In this document: one piece after another, positions 1 through 11,886 of the stretch
How positions within the stretch are numbered: position 1 is the first letter of the stretch
How the letters are laid out: the number at the start of each line of letters is the position of its first letter
Assembly (NCBI RefSeq): GCF_958298935.1
Contig: NC_084938.1
Span: 25,711,501-25,775,500, forward strand
DNA: 64,000 bases
Origin: Phragmites australis
Lineage: Eukaryota; Streptophyta; Magnoliopsida; Poales; Poaceae
Direction of reading: 5' to 3'
Notes under the pieces: model-generated
Told to the model about the DNA's origin: nothing
Seen by the model: only the letters and a program-made list of their open reading frames with translations
Databases searched by the model: none
Made by a program: the position numbers and the translations under genes

Positions 1-1014
1 TGGAACGTTCACGCTGAAGGGAGTGAAGGCTGGAGTGGTCCTAACTTCACCAATCGGTGACATCCTCACGTACGTAGTTCAATTATGTTTTCCAGCTACT
101 AACAATATTGCAGAATACGAGGGAATCTTGTTTGAAATGAGCGTCTTTCGCACTTGGGATAAAATGTCTGCTAGCAATAGGAGACTCACTACTGGTCATG
201 AACCAAGTGCAAAAGGAGTTTCGGTGCTCTGATCTGACAATTGCAGCACACCTCACTGAAATGAGAAGACTGGAGCGACGCTTTCTCGGTTTCCTACCTG
301 ATGAGCTGGCTCGTCTAGTTTCTTCTCATGAACCTATCGGAGTCTTTGAAGAAAGACTCACATGACCATCCACCATGGCCACGGGCCAGGGTGAAGGGAA
401 TGCTCCACTTGAAAACGGAGCACCAGAGGCAACACCTTTTAAGGCAATGTCTCCTTTGGTATCGTCGACCTCGGGTGGCCATCATTTGGTCGCCCTACTC
501 AATTCGGATACGACCTGAATAGATTAGATCTTGAACTACCTTCATAATCAAGCAGTCTCTGACAATGATGCGTCAGTAGAAAATATCATGCAGCAAGCCC
601 ACAGAAACTCCCTGTTAGAGGGTCACCTTTACTGTAAGGGGAGGAACACAACCTTTTACTCAAATGCATCAGTGCTCTTTGATATCCACGGAAGCATATG
701 TTGTAGCCATGCTTCATACCGCACCCTAGTCAAAAAAGCATTCTAGCAAGGATTCTATTGGCCCATGACCCTCCAGAATACTTGCGAGCTGGTGAAACAG
801 TGCGAGTCATGTCAGTATCATGCCTGACATACCAACCTACTAGCCCAAGCACTACAAACTATACCATTTTCTTGGCCTTTCGCAGTCTGGGGGCTTGATA
901 TCGTGGGATTGATCCATAAAGTCTAGACAGTTTTGAATTCTGGTTTATGGTAGTCAACAAATTCACTAAGTGGATCAAAGCCAAGCTTGTCAGGAAAATC
1001 ACCACCGCAGCAGT
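1..1014 (+). pseudogene. Decayed Ty3/gypsy (Tat-like) pol fragment: RNase H to integrase
   Basis: The plus-strand frames give broken stretches of a retrotransposon polyprotein. Residues such as AGVVLTSPIGD and ATNNIAEYEG (about 25-125) match the second, archaeal-type RNase H of Tat-lineage elements. PIGVFEERLT-like linker sequence follows near 330-360. A degenerate H2C2 integrase finger with GSICCSHASYRTL and CESCQY appears at about 690-830, then the start of the integrase core (FTKWIKAKLV) near 955-1000. Stops and frameshifts break every domain. The same order and very similar residues recur at 30850-31870, so both belong to one subfamily. The 5' part lies outside the window, and the 3' end stops abruptly at a TGTCAC junction. 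Confidence 0.8.
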
Positions 1015-1296
1015 TGTCACACCCCAAAAATTTCAATTTTGGGTTGTGACCATTTTAAAACAATAAAATAACATTTTTTTTTCTGAAATTTGAAAGCTTT
1101 TCTAATTTTTTTAGAGTTTAAAAAGAACTTGTTTTGTGTGATGAAAAATGTATTTATAAAATATTAGAATAGATTAAGGAATCCCCTTTCACTGTTGGTA
1201 CCGCAGGGTGCAAAAAAATTATTTTAGTTTCGCGCACACGCAGAGAAATTGAAGCTTCCATAACAAAAATGAGGTATAATTGCATCTAAAACAAAT
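1015..1296. other. AT-rich segment with a hairpin at a TGTCAC junction
   Basis: The gypsy fragment ends where a TGTCACACCCC sequence begins, which resembles the start of a plant LTR. Positions 1014-1050 form an inverted repeat: GTCACACCCCAAAA pairs with TTTTGGGTTGTGAC with one mismatch. The rest is AT-rich with no gene. I could not find a matching LTR end. Confidence 0.3.
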
Positions 1297-1575
1297 TCAT
1301 ACATAGTAATTAATACAATTTAGCTGCTTTGTCTTAACGATTTGCCCTTCATTATAATCATAGCGTACATAGGGAGATTCTTCCTTCATTATGATCACAG
1401 AAAGTAACTTTTGAAACTCTCTTTTATTGGTGAAGTTCTTCTCCCCATCACGCAACATCTGCTCCAGATCATCGATGTCGGCGTCGACCGACATCTCCTC
1501 TAGATCATCATCGGCCAACATATCTCTGGTAGACGGCATATCGATGTATTCGTCGACCGGCATATCGGTGCACAT
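1297..1575 (-). pseudogene. CACTA transposase (TNP2-type) N-terminal scrap
   Basis: The minus strand encodes about 92 residues. They include DADIDDLEQMLRDGEKNF and NKREFQKLL, which resemble the acidic stretch upstream of the TNP2 catalytic region in plant CACTA transposases. The similarity is from memory of the family and is short. The reading ends soon after the motif, and no catalytic region follows. A CACTA terminus with subterminal repeats lies upstream in the same orientation at 2690-2965, which fits one decayed element. Confidence 0.45.
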
Positions 1576-2689
1576 GTCTTCGTCTTCTCTTCATATATAT
1601 TGCCCTTCTTGTACAATCTCAGCTTCACCATGCTCGGTACAACAAGTATAGCCAGGCATAAAGCCCCTTGGTATCAAGTGGGAATGTATCTACTGGGTGG
1701 TGGAGAACTATTTTTTGTTCTCGTAATCGATGCATGGACAACACATGTATTGAGACTGTGTATTTGACTTGTGCGTCACGGCTGCTACCAGGAAATCCTT
1801 CACGCCGTTCTTGTATTCTGCACTCACACGGCTCGCATCATACATCCATCTTCTGTCCATCTAAAATTATATCATTATTGTAAATCTAAATTCAAAATAT
1901 CTAGAAGATTTTATGACCACCAACAAATAAATTTCGTCATCTCCTACCAGCAATTGGCCTGGGTTGGAGGAGCCGCCTTTTGTATGCTTTCGCGTCCGCT
2001 TCCGATGAATATTTGTTGATGCTATCCCTAAAAAATTTCTTTATTATTCAATCCTTATCTAGAACTCATTAAGGAAAAATAAAAAATAAATACCCTCACA
2101 CCTAAAGTTTCTATATTGGAGGTTGCTAATTAAATAAAATATAAAAATACAATTGGATCTTGCTACATACCTAAATATCATGGCTAATTTTTTAAATTTA
2201 TTAAAAATAAAAATAAATATACTCATACCTAAAGTTTCTATATTTTAGACATCTAAATGTATTCCTATGGTTTATTAGGATCAACTTTAAAGATTTGCCT
2301 AGGTCTCTATAGGGACAAGATTAACTTTGGTTTTTCAGGGTAACATTTTGAGTTAAAATGCTAAATATAGGATTAACCTTGGGGATTTCAACTTATTGAG
2401 CTCAAGAGGCTCCTGCTAAAAGTTTGCTTGCTGTTAAAAAAAAATCAAGAGTTCACTTGTCCTAAAAACTAAAGAAAGGAAAAATGAGCAAATAGAGAGA
2501 AAAGAAGGGATTTTGTTTGGATAGCTAGAGAAAGCTCATCTAGACCTCCTTCTTGACCAAAATTGAGCTTGAGTGGTGGGGAAATCAATACGGAAGAAGG
2601 GATGAAGTGGTTGTTGTCATAGGAGATTTTGTGAGGGAGAGAGTACTGAAATAGCTCTGTTAGCTCAAGGTAGAAGAAGGTGGGGAGGA
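1576..2689. other. AT-rich noncoding sequence, probable interior of a decayed CACTA element
   Basis: No coding region is supported. A short motif, cctaaagtttctatatt, occurs twice (about 2101 and 2229), and neighbouring text is loosely repeated. The location between a TNP2-like scrap and a CACTA terminus suggests transposon interior or intron remains. Confidence 0.3.
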
Positions 2690-2965
2690 GGAGGATATCA
2701 CTGCCAGCTCATATAATCCGTCAGCAATAATGTAGAGATATCACTACCGGTCAGTAGATTAAGTCGGTAGTGATGATGTGTGGGTGCATCACTGCCGACT
2801 CAATCCATCAGCTGGTAGTGATGACCCTTATCACTGCCAATTCATAAGCCATAATGATTGATTCTTCCCGCGCGGCAAATGAACCGGCAGTGATGCTCTA
2901 TCACAATCGGCTCATGAGGAACCGGTAGTGATGGGCCTACATATAAGCCCAATTCTATAGTAGTG
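2690..2965 (-). mobile_element. CACTA terminus with subterminal repeats
   Basis: On the minus strand the sequence begins CACTACTATAGAATTGG at 2965, a typical CACTA terminal inverted repeat. Behind it is a run of short degenerate repeats of the types CACTGCCGA, CACTACCGGT and CCGGTAGTGATG in both orientations down to about 2690. Such subterminal arrays bind the transposase in this superfamily. The opposite end of the element was not identified. Confidence 0.7.
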
Positions 2966-3547
2966 TCTTCTCGTTTTAATGCCCACATCTTGACCCTCCT
3001 TGCCAGTCATCCTCCACATCTTGACCAGCAGCGCCCTCATCGTCTTGCTACCACTACTAAAAAACTATTTTTCAAGACACCTATGGTATCTTTCCACGTA
3101 TGGCTCAAATGACAAATCGCCTGAACAAGCCCCTGCGGTTTCAAGTCGCCTGTGAAAACAAATTTTCACACGCAATTGATTACAACAACATCCTGTGCAA
3201 ATAGGTTGATTACCACAGGCGTTTTCTTATGTGAACCGCCTGCGTAAAAGATTATTTCTAGAGACGGTTCCTTATGTGAACCGTCTCTAAATATAGGATG
3301 ATTACCACAAATGGGCCACATAAGAAGTTATCTGTATAAAAAGATATTTTTATAGGTGGTTCCTTATGTGAATCATCTCTGATAATGTATTGCAAAAATT
3401 CATAACTTCTCTGGTAACGTGTTGCAAAAATTTATAACGTTTTCATAAGAATTCGGATGAGGGCAAACTTTATATAAAAATTATAGTCCTTGATGAGATC
3501 TACAACTTTATAGTTAAAATCATTTTCATTTAAAATTATTATCAGAT

Positions 3548-4691
3548 TGTCGGAGGATGAACTCCACAAGTGGGGATCCGGAGGGACCCCTTTGAGATTT
3601 GGCCGGGGGATGATTCTGAATCTACCTTGTGGGTGAAATAAATGAGATGCAGGTGGGATGGATGATCGGATGCTATTAGAAATAAATGCTCAGGGGATTT
3701 TTAGACAGGTTCGGGCCGCACGGAGCGTAATACCCTACTCCTGTGTGTATGCTATAAATGCTCTGAAAATGCCTCTCTGAGGATCTCTTGTGTTACAAGG
3801 GTTTTTGTCTAAGTCTAGAGCTTCATGCTTTTTGTTCTTCGTCAGCTTGTCTCGGTCCTGAAGAACTTGTTTTTCCTTTGTTGACCTCAAGCTCCTTCTT
3901 ATACCCCGTCGGGGTGGCCTAGCGTGCCCAGAAAGGAGAGCGCGAGTTTCAAGGCACCATAAATGGAAAGCAACCATCATGGGCTGCAGTTTGATATTAC
4001 GGGGGGTTGAAAACGCGCCCCCGTCTGGTCCTGTCATCATCATCCCGCTTTTCAGCTGGTGCAGCGGGGAGGGCCCACCGGGCAGCCACCGAGCAACCCC
4101 GCGTGCCCGCCCGGTCAGAGCAAGCCTGACACAGCAGGGCGTCAGGCGACATGCCTCGAGCCTTGCGACGATATCCTGAGGCGCGCCGGATGACGCGCGA
4201 TGGGACCCGTCGCATTAAATGTCCCCATGCCTCCCTGCCAGGCGGTGGCAGGGACTAACAGCAGGCGTGGGGGGAGTGGTTAGAAGTGACAGGCCATGCT
4301 CCCTCTTAAATGCAGCATCGTGCCTCTCACCAATTGACACCTCACCGCTGAGCCCTTGTGGGGTCCACCGGCAAGGGGCTTCTCAAGTCCTCAAGGAACT
4401 CTAGGTGCTCGGGGACTACTGTACATAGCCCCGAGTACTCTCTTCCGGATATGCCTTTTCTTGATCCTCGGGGAATTCGGGCACTCGGGGACCATTGTTC
4501 ATGGCCCCGAGCGCCCTCTCCCGGAACTTGTACTTCTCGGGTCCTCGGGGAACTCGGGTACTCGGGGACCACTGTTCATGACCACTTGATCTTCTCGGAC
4601 CCGGGGAGAAGTCCCCGAGGGAAGATGCCACGTGGCACTCTGCTGTCCTGGCCTCGGAACTCGGGGACCCCTGGTTCCCATGTCACCGACA
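3548..4691 (-). mobile_element. Solo LTR of a gypsy-like family, TSD CAGAT
   Basis: Read on the minus strand it starts TGTCGGTGACATGGGAACC and ends CATCCTCCGACA, with the TG...CA ends of an LTR. CAGAT lies immediately outside both ends (3543-3547 and 4692-4696), a perfect 5-bp TSD. With no internal domain, this is a solo LTR left by recombination between two LTRs. It interrupts the CACTA element at 3052-5769, so it inserted later. Fragments of the same family lie at 39744-40235 and 42306-43263. It carries 75-bp GC-rich repeats near one end. Confidence 0.88.
4370..4625 (-). repeat. 75-bp GC-rich tandem units within the solo LTR
   Basis: About three degenerate units occur here, each with GTGCTCGGGG facing CCCCGAGCAC across a short loop containing GAACAGT. 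Longer arrays of the same unit lie in the related LTR copies at 39850-40235 and 42414-42830. Confidence 0.75.
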
Positions 4692-5769
4692 CAGATGATA
4701 AAATATCAACTCCTATCAATAATTTGAGCCATATTCAAATGGGTGTACCGAGAACCTTGAACCTTAAGAGAAGCAGACTAAGAATGATCAAGCATAAACC
4801 TTAAAGAGAAATCACTCTTGAGATAGGTTTTGCCCCCACTAGTAAAGACAAAAGTGGAAATAACTTCTTTCCAGTATCAGTTTTGGCCTTCTTATAAGTC
4901 CTCTCACTAATATCAGACCCAGATGCATATTTTACTTGTCATTATTTTGACATTGGATAATGACTTCAAATGAAAAAGTTTTCAACTACAAAGTTGTGGA
5001 TCTCGTCGAGGGCTACAATTTTCATATAAATCTTGTCCTCATTCAACTTCGTATAAAAAATTTATGAATTTTTGCAACTCATTTTCAATGTGAACCGCCT
5101 CTGGTAATGGGGATGATTTACAGAGACAGTTGGTAATGACTTGTAAAAATTCATAACTTTTTTATACTAAGTCAGATGGGGATAAACTTTATATAAAATT
5201 GTATCCCTTGATGAGATTTATAACTTTATAGTTGAAAACTTTTTCATTTAAAGTTATTTACATATCCAAATAATCGTTTGAAGTTTCAGACAGAAGAGAT
5301 CAAAAGGATTGCTTATGCTATTATTATCACTAGGACTTATGTTGTGAGATGATAAGGACGTATCACAAGAGCTAAGAGGTCCTAGGTTCGAGTGTCATGA
5401 ACCGCATGCACGCGTATTTTGTGTGACTTGTGACTTTCGCGTATTTCATAGAACCCGCGCGTATTTCCTTGGGTGCAAAAAAATTGCTTTTTTGGGCTAA
5501 AACATGTCAAATCTAGAAATTAATTATCAGAGATGGTCCGCTTAGAAGTTAAATTACCAAAGGCGGTCAGCTTAAGGAACCGCTTATGAAAATATATTAC
5601 CACAGCTGGTTTTCTTAAGTGCACTGCCTTTAGTAATAGATTTCCACAGGCGATCTCTTTTACGACTGTAAAAATCATCCATTTTCACATGACTTTCATC
5701 AAAGGTAGGTGACTAGACACTTATATAAATAAGTTACCACTGTATATGAAAATAATTTTTATAGTAGTG

Positions 5770-6615
5770 TGCCCTAACCACCAACTGCCTCAGCCACTGG
5801 GCTAGCCTCCTCCCCGGGCAATTCCATCTAAGCCTATGGATATTGTAAAATCTCTATCCCTAACCTGGCGGAATTCACCGGAGAAGCCCCTCCTTAAACC
5901 TCGGAGTCTCATCAGAAGTGAACAACATGAGAAGAGGGTGAAGAGGAAAAATCGGATGACAAAATGTGCAGATGCCTGCCCATGCACCGCCGTGCAATAT
6001 AATACGTACATGCACGTACATCTCTGTGCATGAAGTGTGTACCGCCGTATCTATGCACATTTATGTGCATTCGTATAGGTAGATGGATGTGCAGATATTG
6101 GGAATGCAGATGGTGAAATTAATGAACCATGCAGGATGTAGAAACCTGACGAGCCAATGCAAGCATGTTCGCAAGTTACAAATTGTTGCCGTGCACTTCA
6201 TCCAGGGTATACTACGTACTGCTTGTCAAGAAACTATGTGATGCATACACATACAGATCAAGGAGATTCTTTTTTTTTTCAAAACAATACAGATCAAACA
6301 TTCTAGAACCGTAGAAAACCCTGGCTGGATGTTCAATTGTGCATGCATATTATTGTGTCCAACATATCATGCTCACTAATGACATGTTGACCAATTTTTT
6401 TTACTGTTTGCAAGTTGCATGCACCACCTTTTTGTTTGCAACCATAAACTTCCATGCCATCCTATCCATTCCTCTCTCTCCGACTCTCTCTCCTGCAACA
6501 CACGGTGTCCTGGTGCATTTGTCTGGTTGTGCATTTAATTTGGACTACCAGAAGGAGTAGCTGGTGCTGCATGCAGCGGGGTTTGGGAGGACGATCGAAG
6601 CGAGTTTGCACGAGG
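5770..6615. other. Intergenic, no gene seen
   Basis: Short overlapping ORFs on both strands show no recognisable domain. Direct and inverted copies of ACGTACAT and GTGCAT lie near 6000-6070. Nothing else is supported. Confidence 0.4.
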
Positions 6616-6900
6616 ACGGTAGTAAGACTATCCTCAACCATATTCCCTCTCATTTCGTTCCCTTCCCGATTCCCTTCCCCGTTCTCATTCCCTTTATTTC
6701 CTCTCATCTCCAACAGCTTTCCTTCGAGGGGAATCGCGAAGGGAACGGAGAGAGAATCCCGTCCTGAAGGGAATGACCTTGGGAATCTCGTCGTGAAGGG
6801 AACCGTGAAGGGAAACCGTTGGGAGCGCTGAAGGGAACGGAAATCCCTTCACGACGGGAATCTGCCCGTGAAGGAATTCCCTTGGGCATGGTTGGAGCAG
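6616..6900. repeat. Fold-back/MITE-like repeat with GGGAA-rich arms
   Basis: The left half is rich in CCCTTCC/ATTCCC and the right half in GAAGGGAA, so the two halves are largely complementary. The ends carry CTCAACCATATTCCC (left) and, complemented from the right, CTCCAACCATGCCC. The transposon superfamily cannot be decided by eye, and no clean TSD was found. Confidence 0.4.
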
Positions 6901-9900
6901 TAGGTTATGAAAAATAGTTTGTAGGTTGTAAATGGTAAATAATTAGATTGTATAATTTATAAAAGTTGATGAAAGATGGGTTGCTAGATTGTTATAATTT
7001 GAGAATTAGATCGTACAATTCAGCTTTTAAAATCTAAAATATTTGTTTTAGCTTTTACAATCAGCAAACTGAAACAATCATATTGTTGCTACCCTTTAGT
7101 CGACTGAAAATGCATGCTCCCTGAGAAGATGAAGCTTATCCATCGATTCCGGATTGGATGGCTCTTGTCTTATCTTTTTTCTCTTGCTAGCTCGCGCAAC
7201 TGCTTCTACTCCCGTATCACTCCCTGCCCCTCCCACCTCCGACCATTTCTGGTGGTGTCGCGGCTGTTGGATCTGTGCCCGACATCCCTGCCGCGCTAAC
7301 CCAGTGTTGACAAGCCGCATCCTTATCACCCTCGCCGTTGGCATTGCTCACCAGCTAGCCTTCGTCACCCGTAGTTGGCTATGTTCCTATTGTCCTGCCC
7401 TCGCATCTGTCACCACCACCGGATCAACCTACTTTCATGGATATCCCTCTAAACCCGTAAAACACATTAACATCCTCTGAAATCGTCACCGCTAACTCTC
7501 TGAAATCATTGTCGCATGAGAGATCCAGCTCGTTTTCAATCGCTGATAATTAGGAAGTGTGTAGTAATAAACTTCTCCCGTCGCCGTACATGAGCCCGGA
7601 ATCCAAATACTTCTTTTACCAGTTAAATCAACAACGCTGTCAAAACCGCATACTCCATGCAAACGCAAACCAGCACAGCTTGATATAGTTTTGATAGACG
7701 CATCAATGATAGATCAGTACTATGAAGCTTAGTAGAATTATCAATCGTCGTTTATTTCTTCACATTTACTCCCTCTAGTGACAAATACTTGACATGTTAA
7801 TCGTCATCTCAACCATCTATTGATCTTGATTTGGAGTTACTTGGAATCTAACATGCCTGTCCAACCGAGTAATGGTTTTCATGCATTTGATGACCCCATT
7901 AACATGGTATGCATGGACATTGAGTTTCATATCATGCTCGGATTAGGAAAACTTAGGATCATGAGATGCATGCCCGGTTTTGCATGGAGGTACACTCCAG
8001 CACAAAGGTAGGAACTGCTACTCTGCTCGTGTGCCAGTCCTTAAAAGTTTGGCCGCCGCGCGGAAGAAGACGACCTGAGATGAGTAAAGGTTGGAAGAAA
8101 CAGAGGGGAAACGAAAGGTGGCCAGAGTCGGATGTCATTCAATTTTTTGGCCTCATTCAGGGCCCGGCCGGCCGGCTACTAGCCGTCCAGTGAGCACTAA
8201 TTCCGAGAAGGTTAACATAGAACATGCATGCATGCACGTTTAGCTAAGCTAGGTGAAAAAACAAGTGAGCTACTCTTAGCTACGAGGCAATAATTTAGTA
8301 ATGGCATCCCAATCATTGGCGCATTGCTATTGCATGATCACAAACTCATGGAGCTAAAGATAGCTAGACTCAACCGAGACTAGTAAAAGAATTCAGTTTG
8401 TAACTCATGGATCTTCTCATCTACAGGCTTATCAGTCGGTGTCGGTTGAGACGCAAGAATTTCGAACAAACACTTCAATCCTAAGCGACGTATAAATTCG
8501 TTGCATTCCAAGTCGATCATGTTTCTTCCTCTATTTGATGTTTGGTTTTGCTAATTTTGGGAGCGAGCGCTAGCTTGTATGGTAGAGCGCGTCATCAAGT
8601 GTGATGTCACCTATACTTGAGCTCGGTGCCAGTGATGAATACAAAGGAGTCAGAGAAGCGAAGGCTCATCCACATGTGCCTCTCTTTTTCTTCCTCTCTC
8701 TTGTTCTTTTTTCTTCTTCTCCTCCCTCATCTATGATAAAGAAGTGTGTGGTGAGAGAAGGGGCTCAATTGGCCGCAAAGCAGTGGCTCCACCCCTGCCA
8801 GTGATCATCTCCTTCTTACATGGCCGGTCAGTACTCTGGCTTTAGTTTCAAAAGAAAATGATTTAGCTAACTTTGAGATGTACCTTTAACTACTAGCTTT
8901 TATAACTTCATATCAATATATACTAACAAATCTAAATAGTCATTTATGAAAGCATTTCTAAATACATATTTTGTGTAGTCTATGCTAATCAAGTTCATTA
9001 GGTTCTTTTTTGGAAGTAATCGCCGAACCTGCATAAAACCACTTCAAATCTTCAGTGGCGATGAGGACGGTGGCACATGTAGAAGCTAGCAGCACACAGT
9101 GCGCGAAGAAACCCATGGGGCACACGGGTGAGCAAGAGAGAGAGAAAGAGCTGGAAGGACTGCAGTACGAGGCAGAGCGTGTGCAGTGCAAATCAGGCGC
9201 GCACTGTTCGTCACTGTTGTCCTGGCCCGGCCGGACGGAGGAAGGAGAAGGTAAGCCGTGCGCGCGCGCGAGGCCGAGTTTGTTGGGTGCAGGTAAGGCT
9301 CGACGAAAACTTCAGATCTGGTGAGCGATTTTGGTTTGACTAGACTTTCTAAAATTTGATGAGTTACAGTTTTAGCTTGTTTAAATAATGAGTTAGCTTA
9401 CGAGTAGCTCACGACAAACGAGCTAAGTCATCGTTTGTATCATATCGTTTATTTTACTGTAGTTATCAGCTAATTGATTAGTCATCTTGTTTCTATTGAG
9501 TATTGTCAGCTCCTCGTTATAATATATCTCTTATATTTTTTTAATTTTTTCAGGTTTTACATGTATATATGGATGGGAGAGGAATATACTCGTAAATGTT
9601 ATTGCTGTCGCAGGCGCCAAACTGCCATGCCCGAGGCCCTCCCGGCCATGGCAGCACACTAGCTACTAGCTGCCTCTCGCGCAGATAGGGAGGTGAGAGG
9701 AGAGAGGGCTGCAGACATGCAGTTGCAGGGCAGGCATGGCCACGTGCGAGAGCGGCGGACGGAGGTGACGAGTCGGGGGCCGGAAACGCTCGTGCGCACA
9801 CGCGATCGTCCAATCTACACTGCCCGCTGCTGCTCGTACTGCTACTCCAGTCTCCAGCTTTCTTGCCATGCGCTGCCGCTGCCGCTGCCGCTGCCCATCC

Positions 9901-10734
9901 CCCTCTCCCTCCACTCCCACACATGCACTGCACTGCGTACTCCTAGCCACTTCGTGTGTGTTTCTGCATCATTTAGGGATGAAAACTACAGAGACGGTTG
10001 GAAAAATCTAAAATCTTTTTCATTTACATATTTTCTTAACCGAACAAAAATGTGAAACCAAAAACGAAAATGAACACGGAATTATTAGCTATATGAAAAC
10101 AAATTGATACGAATAGAAATATACTGGTATTAGATGAAAACTAATGATTAAAATAGGAAATACGGAACCTCAGACCATGACTTCAAATGTTCAACTAATT
10201 AAACATGACGAGTCCGAACCACAATACATAAATCAAAATATGATAGTGACATAAATAAATTACAGCAACATGGGTGCACTTAACCATTCCCGATCCACCA
10301 ATGAATGCTCATCGCTTGTTATTTGTTGTTCTTATCCGCATTCTTAGCTCCAACCATTGTTCGTATTTCCACCCTAACTCCCTCATTCTCTCTCCACTTT
10401 GGCCGCCGTCATTGAACCAAGCCCGCTTGCTCCCCATAGCTTGCGCGCTCGACCCTACTCAAGGACATACCCACGTTAAAGGTGTGGGTGCACATGACAC
10501 CGAATAATTTTATATTTTTTAAGATACATCATATATATTAGGCTCATAGGATATCCTTTAGCTTAGCAAGTAGCACACCTGGATCTCTATCCTAACAAGT
10601 GGGATACCCTTATATTTTGTTTCTGGATCTGCCACTGACACTTTGTCAGAAGGAGAGAGGGGGGATGTAGATCGCGGAGTCGTTAGAGTCAAGGAGGAGG
10701 AGAAGGTCCCCAACGCGAGGCCGCGGGAGGATCA
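6901..10734. other. Intergenic, no supported gene
   Basis: This 3.8-kb stretch holds only short ORFs without recognisable domains. Two GC-rich patches (about 9200-9310 and 9600-9950) give longer overlapping frames on both strands, as expected from composition. A (GCTGCC)n-like run lies near 9871-9895. No tRNA, transposon terminus or splice-consistent gene was seen. Confidence 0.4.
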
Positions 10735-11055
10735 TGTAGGACCCCAAATCCAGGATTTTCTGTCTCCTATATCAGTTCTAGGATCAAGTAGCTGATACGC
10801 ACAGTATAAAAGTTATAGTATCACAGTCAAATTTTGTACATACATATTAAGGTTCAGAGTACAAAAAATTACAAACCAAACTGTATATTACAAATCTAGT
10901 CGAACAACCAACAAAACACAGCGAAAAGTAAAGACCCAAGCCACAAGCAGTTAGGGTGCAACCGCAACTTCTAAGACTACTCTTCATTCCTGACTTTGCC
11001 TCCGGCGTTGTTAGCATTGGCTTCCTCATCTAAATGACAACAAGAGTGAGTACGG
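10735..11055 (-). repeat. Truncated LTR copy (3' end portion)
   Basis: This segment closely matches 11887-12212, including shared runs such as gatcaagtagctgatacg and gcctccggcgttgttagc. On the minus strand it ends GGTCCTACA, the counterpart of ATTACA at 11887. The match stops abruptly after GAGTGAGTACGGAAGGTA, so most of this LTR has been deleted. Confidence 0.7.
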
Positions 11056-11061
11056 AAGGTA

Positions 11062-11640
11062 TTCTGTCTGTTAAGATCCCTGTGATGCACCCTTACCACT
11101 CTCTGTCATCCTTCGCGGTTCCTTACCGTGGTGTCTTCATTGACTGCGGCTTGGACTCTGACCTGATTTAGCATCACACGAAGAGCTCTCTCCACTGTCT
11201 CTGACTCCTCTACCCTCTGACCACTAGTCTGGAACAGCTGATAGGTCTCATTGTGCATGTGCTCTAAAGCATGAAGGTATTGTGTTGTGACAACCATGGT
11301 GGTGTCGTCCTCATCCTCCTCCTTCTGTTTTGCATCCTTTTTGGTAGTTAGGCGTGCACACCAAGTGGCTCACTAGCCAGCGGCAGCTGGGAAGTGCCTT
11401 ACGGGTGTGAGTGCCACCTCTCTAACACGTATCTCGCACAAGTGCAGAAGGTGCTTCATCGGCCACCAACTGATACATGTCAGAGTATCGTACTCCAGTG
11501 ATGTTGATGTGCCACGGCCGCTAGCTAGGGTGTCTCGGGCAATTGAAGATCTGCAGAAGAACCTGACACTTATGCAAACCATTCTCGTCATACTCACGCA
11601 CGGTGTACTCGGGGCGTCGGTTGTACCCTAGGAGACAACA
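11062..11640 (-). pseudogene. Retroelement internal-region coding remnant
   Basis: On the minus strand one frame reads YNRRPEYTVREYDENGLHKC followed by WHINITGVRYSDMYQLVADEA. This resembles a conserved segment (RP.Y..REY ... RPW.....G.R..DTYQ.A) that I associate with ORFs in grass retrotransposons. A further 63 residues (11106-11297) include ALEHMHNETYQLFQTSG and look coiled-coil-like. Stops interrupt the frame. The exact function of this domain is unknown to me. Confidence 0.5.
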
Positions 11641-11869
11641 AGCTTCCACAACAACTTGGGAAAGCCCTTCACCAGTAGACATCACACTGTATTTCAGTCC
11701 TCGTCTTCCATCTACCGAGGAAAAGAGGACAACTTAGAACCAACATAAAAGAGATTTCAGAAGAAAAAGACAGAAGGTAAGTATGGAAGTAGTTTTGATA
11801 ACATAATTTTTGGAAACAAAATAGACATAAGCAAGTCTATCCTAAGGTCACGTCATGCATCCAAGCATG

Positions 11870-11884
11870 GCTTTGATACCACTC
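11870..11884 (-). other. Primer binding site (tRNA-Met type)
   Basis: On the minus strand the sequence TGGTATCAAAGCC follows the LTR end at 11887. It is close to the canonical plant initiator-tRNA-Met complement TGGTATCAGAGC. It fixes the element's orientation as minus. Confidence 0.7.
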
Positions 11885-11886
11885 CT

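Larger units (their letters stand above)
3052..5769. mobile_element. Nonautonomous CACTA transposon split by a solo LTR
   Basis: The left end reads CACTACTAAAAAACTA and the right end is its imperfect complement, TTTTTATAGTAGTG. Subterminal repeats built on CTTATGTGAACCG and ACCGTCTCT motifs occur near both ends (3110-3400 and 5080-5650). No transposase ORF is present, so it would depend on a partner for movement. The flanking trinucleotides are TAC and TGC, so the TSD is not exact. Without the inserted LTR the element is about 1.57 kb. Confidence 0.82.

Noticed and set aside
9550..9950. Overlapping frames of 94-127 aa
   Set aside because: GC-rich region open on both strands, with no domain and no splice-consistent extension.
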